6,450 nt of DNA from Gammaproteobacteria bacterium (GTDB lineage: Bacteria > Pseudomonadota > Gammaproteobacteria > Competibacterales > Competibacteraceae), in NCBI GenBank assembly GCA_020047885.1, contig JAIFNF010000243.1, positions 1 through 6,450 on the forward strand, in the 5' to 3' direction. The position numbers were made by a program, and so were the translations under genes. The notes beneath the pieces are model-generated. The model was given only the letters and a program-made list of their open reading frames with translations. It had not been told where the DNA came from and searched no databases. Within the stretch, counting starts at the first letter, position 1; the number at the start of each line of letters is the position of its first letter. Below, one piece after another: positions 1 to 6,194 of this stretch.

Positions 1-2
1 GC

Positions 3-98
3 AAAGTCATTCAACGTGCGGATGGCTATGGCTATTCGCAACAACCCAACCCAAAGGCCGCCGAACTGCGTTCGGCCCGCTATCCCTCCCCAGCCTGA
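3..98 (+). CDS. C-terminal end of an unidentified protein, possibly a TnpB-type transposon protein (5' partial)
   Basis: A frame open from the left edge gives 31 residues (KVIQRADGYGYSQQ... ending ARYPSPA) and stops with TGA at 96-98. No domain is recognisable in so short a piece. The stop codon lies in the loop of the hairpin at 88-107, so the last codons form part of that stem. In IS200/IS605-type elements the tnpB coding end often runs into the right-end hairpin, which is why a TnpB remnant is considered. It could equally be chance open frame or the tail of an unrelated gene. The frame is on the same strand as the toxin-antitoxin genes that follow. Confidence 0.3.
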   Translation, partial: KVIQRADGYGYSQQPNPKAAELRSARYPSPA

Positions 99-107
99 AG
101 GCCGGGG
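88..107 (+). repeat. GC-rich hairpin, possibly the right end of an IS200/IS605-type element
   Basis: CCCC at 88-91 pairs with GGGG at 104-107 and GCC at 93-95 pairs with GGC at 100-102, with one A-C mismatch (92/103) and a TGAA loop. Near-perfect stems of the type CCCCGGCCTGAAGGCCGGGG are common at the 3' ends of tnpB elements, where they belong to the transposon end and the guide-RNA scaffold. No run of T follows, so it is a poor intrinsic terminator. It ends 18 bases before the antitoxin start codon. Confidence 0.45.
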
Positions 108-125
108 TCTCTCGCGGAAAATCTG

Positions 126-377
126 ATGAATAGAACGGGATTATTGAAAAGAATCACGGTTGATCCGAGTATTTTTGGCGGCAAACCGATTATTCGTGGG
201 CGACGCCTCGCCGTTGAACACCTGCTGGGGATGCTGGCGGCCGGCGATACCCCTGAGATCATTCTGTCTGGTTATCCTTGGCTGGAGTTGGAGGATATTC
301 AGGCTTGTCTGATTTACGCGCATTGTCTGGTGCAACATGAACGAATTGAACCCCTTATTCTTGATTGCGCCGCATGA
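126..377 (+). CDS. DUF433 family antitoxin
   Basis: This 83-residue protein matches the DUF433 (VapB-like) family, which is usually about 75 residues long. The signature is plain: R-ITVDPSIFGGKPIIRGRRL at about residues 9-28, then a helical part with LLGMLAAGDTPEIIL and a YPWLELEDIQACLIYA segment at about 50-65. Family members are small DNA-binding-type antitoxins that pair with PIN-like toxins, bind the toxin and are expected to repress their own operon. The ATG at 126 has only a weak GGA-type ribosome site about 7 bases upstream. Its TGA overlaps the ATG of the next gene (ATGA at 374-377), typical of translationally coupled antitoxin-toxin pairs. No convincing promoter is visible between the hairpin at 88-107 and the start, so transcription may come from upstream. 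Confidence 0.88.
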   Translation: MNRTGLLKRITVDPSIFGGKPIIRGRRLAVEHLLGMLAAGDTPEIILSGYPWLELEDIQACLIYAHCLVQHERIEPLILDCAA

Positions 378-736
378 GAATATTGCTTGATTCCTGCGTA
401 TGGGGTGGTGCGCTTGAAGCCTTGCGCCAAGCGGGTCACGATGTCATCTGGTGCGGCGAGTGGGATCGTGATCCCGGTGACTCTGAAATTCTTTCAATCG
501 CTTACCGTAAACAGCGTGTTTTGGTGACGCTTGATAAGGATTTTGGGGAATTGGCGCTTGTGCATGGAGCCCCTCATGCGGGTATTGTCCGCTTGGTCAA
601 TTTTTCCGTCAGACAACAAGCCACGGTCTGTCTCCAAGTCATCACGCTGCATGGCGAAGAATTGCGGGAAGGGGCTATCGTTACTGCCGAACCGGGAAGA
701 TTACGCATCCGTACTGCTGATAATTCTTCTCAATAA
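374..736 (+). CDS. DUF5615 PIN-like toxin, probable ribonuclease
   Basis: This 120-residue protein is of the DUF5615 PIN-like family. Visible marks are the N-terminal strand MRILLDSCVWGG with the first acidic residue D6, the acidic stretch EWDRDPGDSEIL (about residues 29-40) and LVTLDKDFGELA (about 50-61) with D54 and D56, then HAGIVRL and a C-terminal TAEPGRLRIR. PIN-type folds use a cluster of acidic residues to hold divalent metal for RNA cleavage; the acidic residues expected for activity appear present. A TTG at 365 would add three residues, but the ATG at 374 is preferred because it gives the usual ATGA overlap with the antitoxin and because the family starts at MRIL. The frame is intact. 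Base composition is lower in GC by eye than in the genes from 788 on, in keeping with a horizontally acquired cassette. Confidence 0.88.
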   Translation: MRILLDSCVWGGALEALRQAGHDVIWCGEWDRDPGDSEILSIAYRKQRVLVTLDKDFGELALVHGAPHAGIVRLVNFSVRQQATVCLQVITLHGEELREGAIVTAEPGRLRIRTADNSSQ

Positions 737-773
737 TTTGAAATACCACGATAAAATGCTACCGCTATTTAAT

Positions 774-779
774 GGAGAG
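774..779 (+). promoter_or_regulatory. Ribosome binding site that sets the GTG start at 788
   Basis: GGAGAG sits 8 bases before a GTG codon at 788. It supports GTG rather than a later start, and the protein then begins MLTFQAGQN, which lines up with the usual start of TerD domains. Confidence 0.7.
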
Positions 780-787
780 CACCCGCC

Positions 788-3700
788 GTGTTGACATTCC
801 AGGCTGGTCAAAACTTTTCCCTGAGTCAGAAAACGCCCGGCATCCAGCGGGTTGATCTGGATCTAAGCTGGGAACCTGCCGAGGGTTCCTGGACGCTGGA
901 CGCCAGCGCCTTTGCGTTGACCGCTCAGGGTCGGGTGCGTAGCGACGGGGATTTCGTGTTTTACAATCAGCCCGCGCTGGCCGATGGGGGCATGGTCCTT
1001 GAGCAGGAGGGTCGGCGCTTTGCCATTACTCTGGCCAATTTACCCGCCGACATTGCCCGGGTGGCGATTGCCGTGACTCTGGATGCCGAAAACGGCCAGA
1101 CCTTCGCGGCGTTGCGCCGGGTTCGGCTGGAATTGCGCGATGGTGACAACCAGACCGGGATCGCCAGCTTCACTCTGGACACGGCGGGGATGACCGAAGC
1201 CGCCATGATTCTCGGCGAACTGTACCGGCACCGGTCAGAATGGAAATTCCGGGCAGTTGGTCAAGGTTTTACCGGTGGATTAGCGGCGTTAGCAAGCAAT
1301 TTTGGCGTTGATGTGAGCGATGAGGCTGAACATCCGGCAACGCCACTGGCCGCCTCGGAACCTCCACCGACTCCAGCGCCCGCGCCACCCGCACTCCCCG
1401 CAGTACCTGTGTCAGAACCCGCTCGCGCTGAACCGGCTCTACCACCGCCCGTGCCTGTCCTCGACTTGTCGGCTGGCCCCATCGCTTCCACCGATCAACT
1501 CAGCGCCCTGTGTCGTGAACTGGAACAGGTCGGCAACGACTTCCTGGGCTGGATGGATGAGCATCCCGACCGGGTGGGACAGGAGAAAGCGGGTCTGGCC
1601 AAGGAATTTCGCCGCTTCACCGCACAAGCCCGGCGCTTGCATCAGGCCGTACAGCGCCCGATGTGCGCGGGCGTTTTCGGCCCTAGCCAGTCCGGCAAAT
1701 CCTATCTGATTTCGGCGCTGGCGCGTAAAGGCAATGCACCGCTGTTGGCGGATTTCGCCGGTCAGGAAATTGATTTCATTCGCGACATTAATCCGGAAGG
1801 TGGGCGCGAATCGACGGGACTGGTGACGCGCTTCACCCTGCAAACCACGCCCGGCGCCACCCCTGCTGCGCCCGTGCAAATGCGCCTGCTGACCCAGACC
1901 GACCTGGTCAAGATGATCGGCAACACCTATTACTCCGACTGCGATCACAGCGACGATGAGCTACTAACGCAGGGTGCGGTGAATGAATTGCTGGCCAGTC
2001 TGACCCCGGCAGCGCAGGCGACGCCGGTCGATCCGCTAACCACCGAGGATGTGTTTGATCTGCAAGCCTATTTCGAGCGGTACTTCAAAGGCCAGGAGCG
2101 CGTGCGGCTGTTGCGGCATGGCTATTGGGAACAAGCCGCGCAACTGGCTCCCCGGTTGCGGATTCAGGAACGCGCCAAGCTGTTCAGCATCATCTGGGGC
2201 GAGGTGGACGCGTTCAGCCAACTGTACATGCGCCTGTACAACGGTTTGCAGGGTCTCAATTTCGCCACTGACGCCCAAGCCGGGCTGGAAGCGCTGCTGC
2301 CGCGTGAGCAGAGCATCATTGACGTGCAGACGCTCAAGGGTCTGGGAACTGGTGGCGGCGGGACGTTGACCCTGATCGGGACCAATGGCGCACGGGTGAC
2401 ACTGCCGCGTAGCGAAGTCACCGCGCTGATTGCCGAATTGCGCATTGTCATCAGTGAACAGCCCTGGGATTTTTTCCAGCACACGGATCTGCTCGACTTC
2501 CCCGGTGCGCGTTCCCGCGAGCAGATCAAGGATTTGCCCACGTTCCTACAAGGTCAGGATGCGCTGCAAGGCTTGTTCCTGCGTGGCAAGGTCGCCTATC
2601 TGTTTGAGCGCTATTGCGCCGAACAGGAATTGACCAGCATGTTGCTGTGCATCGGCCCCAGCAATCAGGAAGTCAAAACCCTGCCGGAGATGGTGTATGA
2701 CTGGATCGCCAGCACTCACGGCGCGACCCCGGAACTGCGGTCTCAACAGCCGACCGCGCTGTTCCTGGTGCTGACCAAGTTCGATATGGAGTTTGAAGAG
2801 AAGGCCGGCGAGAAGTCCCCGGAAGGCCGCTGGACGACCCGGCTGGACAGTTCGCTGATCAACTTCTTTGGCAAGCAGCATGAATGGCCGCGCCAATGGG
2901 ATACGCAGGGCGTGTTCCGTAACAGCTACTGGCTGCGCAATCCCAATTTCAAGGCCAAGCACATTTTCGACTACGAGGACAATCGGGAAACCGGCGTCCG
3001 TCCGGGTGAAAAGGTGCGGATTGAGATGTTCCGCGCGGCCTTCCTCCGTGATCAACACGCCAACGGCCATTTCCGCAACCCGGTAGACGCCTGGGAAGCG
3101 GGCTTCACCCTGAACGATGGCGGCATCACCTATCTGGCACAGAACCTGCGGCCGTTGTGCAATCCCGAACTCAAGCGGCGGCAACTGACCGGCCAGACCG
3201 CGCAGTTGCGGGCGCAGATGACCGAACGCATTGATCACTACCATGTCAGCGACAACCCGGAACTGGAACTGGAGAAGCGTCTGGAAACGGCGCGATTGGT
3301 CGCGGCCAGCCTGATTGACTGCGCGGGTGAACAGCGGTTCGGTGAATTGTTGCGCGCCTTACAAACCGATAGCGACGATCTGGAAGGTATTTATTACCGG
3401 ATTGAAACCCGGGTGCCGGACGAAAAGGCGGCGGTTAGCGCCCCCACGATTGGCGCAGCGGTGGATACCCGGAAGATGAAGGCGTTGCTGGGGTTGGGAG
3501 GATCTACGGGAGCCGGGGAGGAGACGCGCAAGGACGACGCAGCACTGTTCGCCAGTGAGGCGTTGACCGAGTGGATGCGGGATTTGCAGGATCTGGGTGG
3601 TGATGCGTCGCGGTGTGATTACTATCGGGTGCCGGCGGCGCTGATGGCAGAATTCGTTAAGGAACTGATTAGCGGCGTCCAACGGTTGAAGCTGGAACAA

Positions 3701-4078
3701 CGGATCGTCGCGCAGACCCGGCAAGCGATTGGCTTCCGCATGAAATTTGAGCAGATTGTGGCGCTGCCCGCGAAGCTGACCGCCAACCTGCTCAATGGCT
3801 ACGTGGATTTCCTGGGCTATGACGCGCAGGCGCTGGACAAGCGGCCGCAACTGGCGCTGGACAGCGGCCCTCGTCCGGTGTTTCCGCCCCGACCTGCGCC
3901 ACGCGGCGGACCTCAATTAAGCGAACAACAGTCCACCTACGATCAGGATTACTACACCGACTGGATTCGCGCTTATCTGGATTTAGTGGAACGCAATGCC
4001 CGGTTCCATGACGGTGCCGAAGTCGATTTGGCGGCGAATCGGCGATTGAGTGAATTGCTGGGGCGGTTGCGGGCGTAA
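788..4078 (+). CDS. TerD domain fused to SrfC-family P-loop GTPase
   Basis: A 1096-residue protein in three parts. Residues 1 to about 176 are a TerD-type beta-sandwich: LDASAFAL at 37-44, GDFVFYNQ at 54-61, then a C-terminal block ELYRHRSEWKFRA and GQGF (144-161). Residues about 180-228 are a Pro/Ala-rich linker. Residues about 235 to the end match SrfC, called a putative virulence factor in Salmonella, where the gene belongs to the SsrB-regulated srfABC set. GTPase motifs are present: Walker A GPSQSGKS at 298-305 followed by YLISALA, a switch-I-like ESTGLVTRF at 341-349, DFPG at 570-573 (G3) and TKFD at 663-666 (G4). Other SrfC-like segments are LRGKVAYLFERY, THGATPE and AFTLNDGGI-type sequence (GFTLNDGGI). 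There is no signal peptide or membrane span, so it should be cytoplasmic. Nucleotide hydrolysis is expected from the motifs; the biological role of SrfC is poorly known. The toxin gene ends 51 bases upstream, with no clear promoter between. The SrfC homology is firm; the TerD assignment is strong; any function of the fusion is inference. Confidence 0.92.
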   Translation: MLTFQAGQNFSLSQKTPGIQRVDLDLSWEPAEGSWTLDASAFALTAQGRVRSDGDFVFYNQPALADGGMVLEQEGRRFAITLANLPADIARVAIAVTLDAENGQTFAALRRVRLELRDGDNQTGIASFTLDTAGMTEAAMILGELYRHRSEWKFRAVGQGFTGGLAALASNFGVDVSDEAEHPATPLAASEPPPTPAPAPPALPAVPVSEPARAEPALPPPVPVLDLSAGPIASTDQLSALCRELEQVGNDFLGWMDEHPDRVGQEKAGLAKEFRRFTAQARRLHQAVQRPMCAGVFGPSQSGKSYLISALARKGNAPLLADFAGQEIDFIRDINPEGGRESTGLVTRFTLQTTPGATPAAPVQMRLLTQTDLVKMIGNTYYSDCDHSDDELLTQGAVNELLASLTPAAQATPVDPLTTEDVFDLQAYFERYFKGQERVRLLRHGYWEQAAQLAPRLRIQERAKLFSIIWGEVDAFSQLYMRLYNGLQGLNFATDAQAGLEALLPREQSIIDVQTLKGLGTGGGGTLTLIGTNGARVTLPRSEVTALIAELRIVISEQPWDFFQHTDLLDFPGARSREQIKDLPTFLQGQDALQGLFLRGKVAYLFERYCAEQELTSMLLCIGPSNQEVKTLPEMVYDWIASTHGATPELRSQQPTALFLVLTKFDMEFEEKAGEKSPEGRWTTRLDSSLINFFGKQHEWPRQWDTQGVFRNSYWLRNPNFKAKHIFDYEDNRETGVRPGEKVRIEMFRAAFLRDQHANGHFRNPVDAWEAGFTLNDGGITYLAQNLRPLCNPELKRRQLTGQTAQLRAQMTERIDHYHVSDNPELELEKRLETARLVAASLIDCAGEQRFGELLRALQTDSDDLEGIYYRIETRVPDEKAAVSAPTIGAAVDTRKMKALLGLGGSTGAGEETRKDDAALFASEALTEWMRDLQDLGGDASRCDYYRVPAALMAEFVKELISGVQRLKLEQRIVAQTRQAIGFRMKFEQIVALPAKLTANLLNGYVDFLGYDAQALDKRPQLALDSGPRPVFPPRPAPRGGPQLSEQQSTYDQDYYTDWIRAYLDLVERNARFHDGAEVDLAANRRLSELLGRLRA

Positions 4079-4125
4079 CCCGCCGACTTGCCGAGGCACC
4101 GATACCACCCTGTTTTCCATATTTT

Positions 4126-4131
4126 GAAGGA
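4126..4131 (+). promoter_or_regulatory. Ribosome binding site for yrfG
   Basis: GAAGGA lies 5 bases before the ATG at 4137. It favours this start over an internal TTG at 4209, which has no such site, and so supports an N-terminus about 20 residues longer than that of E. coli YrfG. Confidence 0.7.
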
Positions 4132-4136
4132 TCCTG

Positions 4137-4862
4137 ATGCGCATTCCTCATGCAGAACAGGCGACGGTTGATCTGCGCAAGCTGCACGACTACCGCACCA
4201 CCCCACGATTGCCCTGGTCACAAATCCGCACTGTCCTGCTGGACATGGACGGCACCTTGCTGGATTTACGCTTTGATAACCATTTCTGGCGGGAGCTAGT
4301 CCCGGAACGCTACGCCGAACGCCACGGCCTGCCGCTGGATCAGGCTCGCACCCAGATCCGAACCCGCACTCAGGCTATCGAAGGGACGCTGAACTGGTAT
4401 TGCCTGGATCACTGGGCGCGGGATTTGGACTTGGACATCATGGCGCTGAAACGCGAGATCGATCATTTAATCGCCGTCCATCCGCATGTCCTGGAATTTC
4501 TGGACGCCCTGCGTCGCGCTAACAAGCGGATTGTACTGGTGACTAATGCTCATCAGGATAGTCTGGCGCTGAAAATGGAAAAGACCCAACTGGCAGCGCA
4601 TTTTGACGCCCTGATCTGCGCCCATGATCTCGGGCTGGTCAAGGAACAGCCGGAATTCTGGCCGCGGTTGCAGGACGTTGAACCATTTGATCCTGCGACA
4701 ACCCTGCTGGTCGACGATAATCTGGACATCCTGCGCACGGCGCAGGACTATGGAATCGCCTGGCTGGTGTCGGCGCTGCGTCCGGATTCGGCTGATCCGC
4801 CGCGCTTACCCGCCGGTTTTCCAGCGATTCATGACTTTTCCGAGTTGTTGCCCGTCGTTTAG
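4137..4862 (+). CDS. yrfG: GMP/IMP nucleotidase YrfG, HAD family
   Basis: A 241-residue HAD-superfamily phosphatase close to E. coli YrfG, which hydrolyses GMP and IMP to nucleosides. All four HAD motifs are visible: DMDGT (nucleophile D36, acid/base D38), the threonine of VTNAH (T136), K169 in LGLVKEQ, and the DD pair D193-D194 in LLVDDN. YrfG-specific stretches include TVLLDMDGTLLDL, FDNHFW, LVPERYAE and LNWYCLDHW. Residues 1 to about 20 are an extension compared with the E. coli protein. It acts in the cytoplasm in purine nucleotide turnover. The gene starts 58 bases after the TerD-SrfC gene on the same strand, so co-transcription is possible, but YrfG is a general metabolic enzyme and may simply be the core gene beside which the TerD fusions settled. 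Confidence 0.93.
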   Translation: MRIPHAEQATVDLRKLHDYRTTPRLPWSQIRTVLLDMDGTLLDLRFDNHFWRELVPERYAERHGLPLDQARTQIRTRTQAIEGTLNWYCLDHWARDLDLDIMALKREIDHLIAVHPHVLEFLDALRRANKRIVLVTNAHQDSLALKMEKTQLAAHFDALICAHDLGLVKEQPEFWPRLQDVEPFDPATTLLVDDNLDILRTAQDYGIAWLVSALRPDSADPPRLPAGFPAIHDFSELLPVV

Positions 4863-4968
4863 AACAGTCGTAACCGTTCCCCCCCCCACCCTGGCCCCCC
4901 CCCGCAAGGGGGGAGGGAGCTTGCACAATAGCCTGTTATGGCACTCCCCCTCTCCACTACGAACAGTC
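4862..4968. repeat. 8-base direct repeat GAACAGTC flanking a GC-homopolymer-rich insert
   Basis: GAACAGTC occurs at 4862-4869 and again at 4961-4968. The 91 bases between contain two C9 tracts (4879-4887 and 4895-4903), a hairpin and C/T-rich sequence unlike the surrounding genes. The pattern could be a target duplication around a small palindromic element, and the first copy overlaps the last base of the yrfG stop codon. An 8-base repeat in a region this size could also arise by chance, and the ends show no convincing terminal inverted repeats. Confidence 0.35.
4895..4916 (+). terminator. GC-rich hairpin with GCAA tetraloop, possible terminator or REP-like element
   Basis: CCCCCC at 4898-4903 pairs perfectly with GGGGGG at 4908-4913 around the loop GCAA, a GNRA tetraloop; beyond one mismatch two more C-G pairs can form (4895-4896 with 4915-4916). 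The stem lies about 33 bases after the yrfG stop. No T-run follows, so it is not a textbook intrinsic terminator; it could stabilise mRNA ends or be a dispersed palindromic repeat. Confidence 0.45.
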
Positions 4969-4980
4969 CAGCGGTGAGGG
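4948..4980 (+). repeat. Imperfect hairpin CCCTCTCC / GGTGAGGG before the protease gene
   Basis: CCCTCTCC at 4948-4955 pairs with GGTGAGGG at 4973-4980 with one mismatch; a C4957-G4971 pair may extend it after another mismatch. The right arm holds GTGAGGG (4974-4980), the only Shine-Dalgarno-like stretch for the gene starting at 4991, so folding would hide the ribosome site. C/T-rich and G/A-rich arms of this kind are also common in proteobacterial intergenic repeats. Confidence 0.35.
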
Positions 4981-4990
4981 CGATTTTAAA

Positions 4991-6187
4991 ATGCATGAAC
5001 TGCAACCCGGCCAGAATCAACCCATTGGCAGTGGGCGCATCGTTGTCGGCATCAGCGGCGAACCGCGCGAAGATTTCGAAGCGAAAACCCAGACCGGCGC
5101 GGTCTTGCTAGGCACCGACGGACAGGCGCGTGATTTATCCGATCTGATCAGCGCCGAGCAGCCCCGCTCGCCGGAGGGTTCGGTGGTGTTCACCGGTTAT
5201 CCTCCGGCATTTTGCATTGAACTGGACTCTATCCCGCCAACGGTAACGCGAATTGCCTTAGTGCTGGCGGTGAAACCCGGTCAATCGGCGGGCGTCACCT
5301 TCGGCATCTTCACCGCGATTCGAACCTGGCTCACCGACGCCGCGGATAAACCGGTCTTGCTGTTTCCGCTGCCACCCGCCACCTATGGCGAGCGGGCGAT
5401 GGTCATGGCGGAGTTGTACCGTTACCACGGACAGTGGAAATTCCGGGCGATCGGCCAGGGCTTTGCCGCGGGCTTGCCCGCACTGGCCGCGCATTTTGGC
5501 CTGCGCTTCCCGGAGGCGCTTCCCGCCGCCAGTCCCGGATCGCGCCCGCCTGCCAGTCCCTCCGCGTTCAGCGGTACCGGGTTCTGCGTTCATCCCGACG
5601 GCTATGTGCTGACCAATTACCACGTCATCGAGGGCGCTCGGGACATTCAGGGGCGCTCGCCCCGCCAGCGCTGCCGACTGGAACCCGTGTTCGCTGACCC
5701 CACCAACGATTTAGCGTTACTGCGGACTGATACGCCCCTGCCCGGCATCGCCACGTTCCGCGAAGGACGCGCAGCGCAATTGGGCGAATCGGTGATTGTT
5801 ATAGGCTATCCCCTGGGCGGGTTACTCGGTTCCGGGCCGCAGGTCACGACCGGCAATGTGAGTTCACTGATTGGCCCTGGCGACGATACCCGCGCCCTGC
5901 AATTCACTGCGCCAACGCAATCCGGCAACAGTGGCGGGCCATTACTCGATAGCGATGGTGCGGTAGTGGGCGTGGTGAGTTCCAAGCTGAACGCGGTGCG
6001 CGTCCATGAAATGACCGGTGACATTCCCCAGAATGTAAATTTCGCGATCAAGGCGGCACTGGCGCGGGGGTTTCTGGAAGCGGTCGGGATTGACTATCAG
6101 AGCCGCAGCCCGCGAGCGGCGCGTTCGACCGCTGAGATTGCCGCTGAGGCCCGCGATTTTGTGGTAAAAATCGAGTGTCAGGCTTAG
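4991..6187 (+). CDS. TerD-like domain fused to HtrA-type trypsin-like serine protease
   Basis: A 398-residue protein. Residues 1 to about 172 are a divergent TerD-like domain: it starts MHELQPGQNQPI, comparable with MLTFQAGQNFSL of the TerD-SrfC protein, and ends with AELYRYHGQWKFRA, IGQGF and ALAAHFG (140-170). A short Pro/Ser/Ala linker (about 177-192) leads to a chymotrypsin-fold protease at about 193-365. The triad is visible: H211 in TNYHVIEG, D240 in TNDLALL and S314 in QSGNSGGPL, with spacings (29 and 74) like those of DegP. A G-F-C-V-H-P-D-G-Y-V-L strand precedes the His and a VNFAI strand follows the Ser region, both HtrA-like. There is no signal peptide, membrane anchor or PDZ domain, so it should act in the cytoplasm, unlike periplasmic DegP. 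The ATG at 4991 has a GTGAGGG site about 10 bases upstream. The stop is 7 bases from the converging orn stop. The protease assignment is firm; the TerD-like assignment rests mainly on the C-terminal block and the start. Confidence 0.9.
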   Translation: MHELQPGQNQPIGSGRIVVGISGEPREDFEAKTQTGAVLLGTDGQARDLSDLISAEQPRSPEGSVVFTGYPPAFCIELDSIPPTVTRIALVLAVKPGQSAGVTFGIFTAIRTWLTDAADKPVLLFPLPPATYGERAMVMAELYRYHGQWKFRAIGQGFAAGLPALAAHFGLRFPEALPAASPGSRPPASPSAFSGTGFCVHPDGYVLTNYHVIEGARDIQGRSPRQRCRLEPVFADPTNDLALLRTDTPLPGIATFREGRAAQLGESVIVIGYPLGGLLGSGPQVTTGNVSSLIGPGDDTRALQFTAPTQSGNSGGPLLDSDGAVVGVVSSKLNAVRVHEMTGDIPQNVNFAIKAALARGFLEAVGIDYQSRSPRAARSTAEIAAEARDFVVKIECQA

Positions 6188-6194
6188 CCAGCCC

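Noticed and set aside
365..373. TTG at 365 as start of the PIN-like toxin
   Set aside because: The ATG at 374 gives the usual ATGA overlap with the antitoxin and the family N-terminus MRILLD.
738..757. Promoter before the TerD-SrfC gene (TTGAAA at 738-743 and TAAAAT at 752-757)
   Set aside because: The two boxes are only 8 bases apart instead of about 17, and no other good -35 box lies at the right distance from TAAAAT.
2546..3244. 232-residue open frame on the minus strand inside the TerD-SrfC gene
   Set aside because: It lies antisense to a strongly conserved SrfC coding region and its translation resembles no protein family; it is a by-product of GC-rich codon use on the other strand. 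The same holds for the minus-strand frame at 3359-3916 and other overlapping frames.
788..6187. A classical tellurite-resistance (ter) operon
   Set aside because: Only TerD-type domains occur, both within fusions; terA, terB, terC and terZ are absent from the window.
4991..6187. Periplasmic DegP/DegQ chaperone-protease
   Set aside because: The catalytic core is HtrA-like, but there is no signal peptide and no PDZ domain, and the N-terminal 170 residues resemble TerD.
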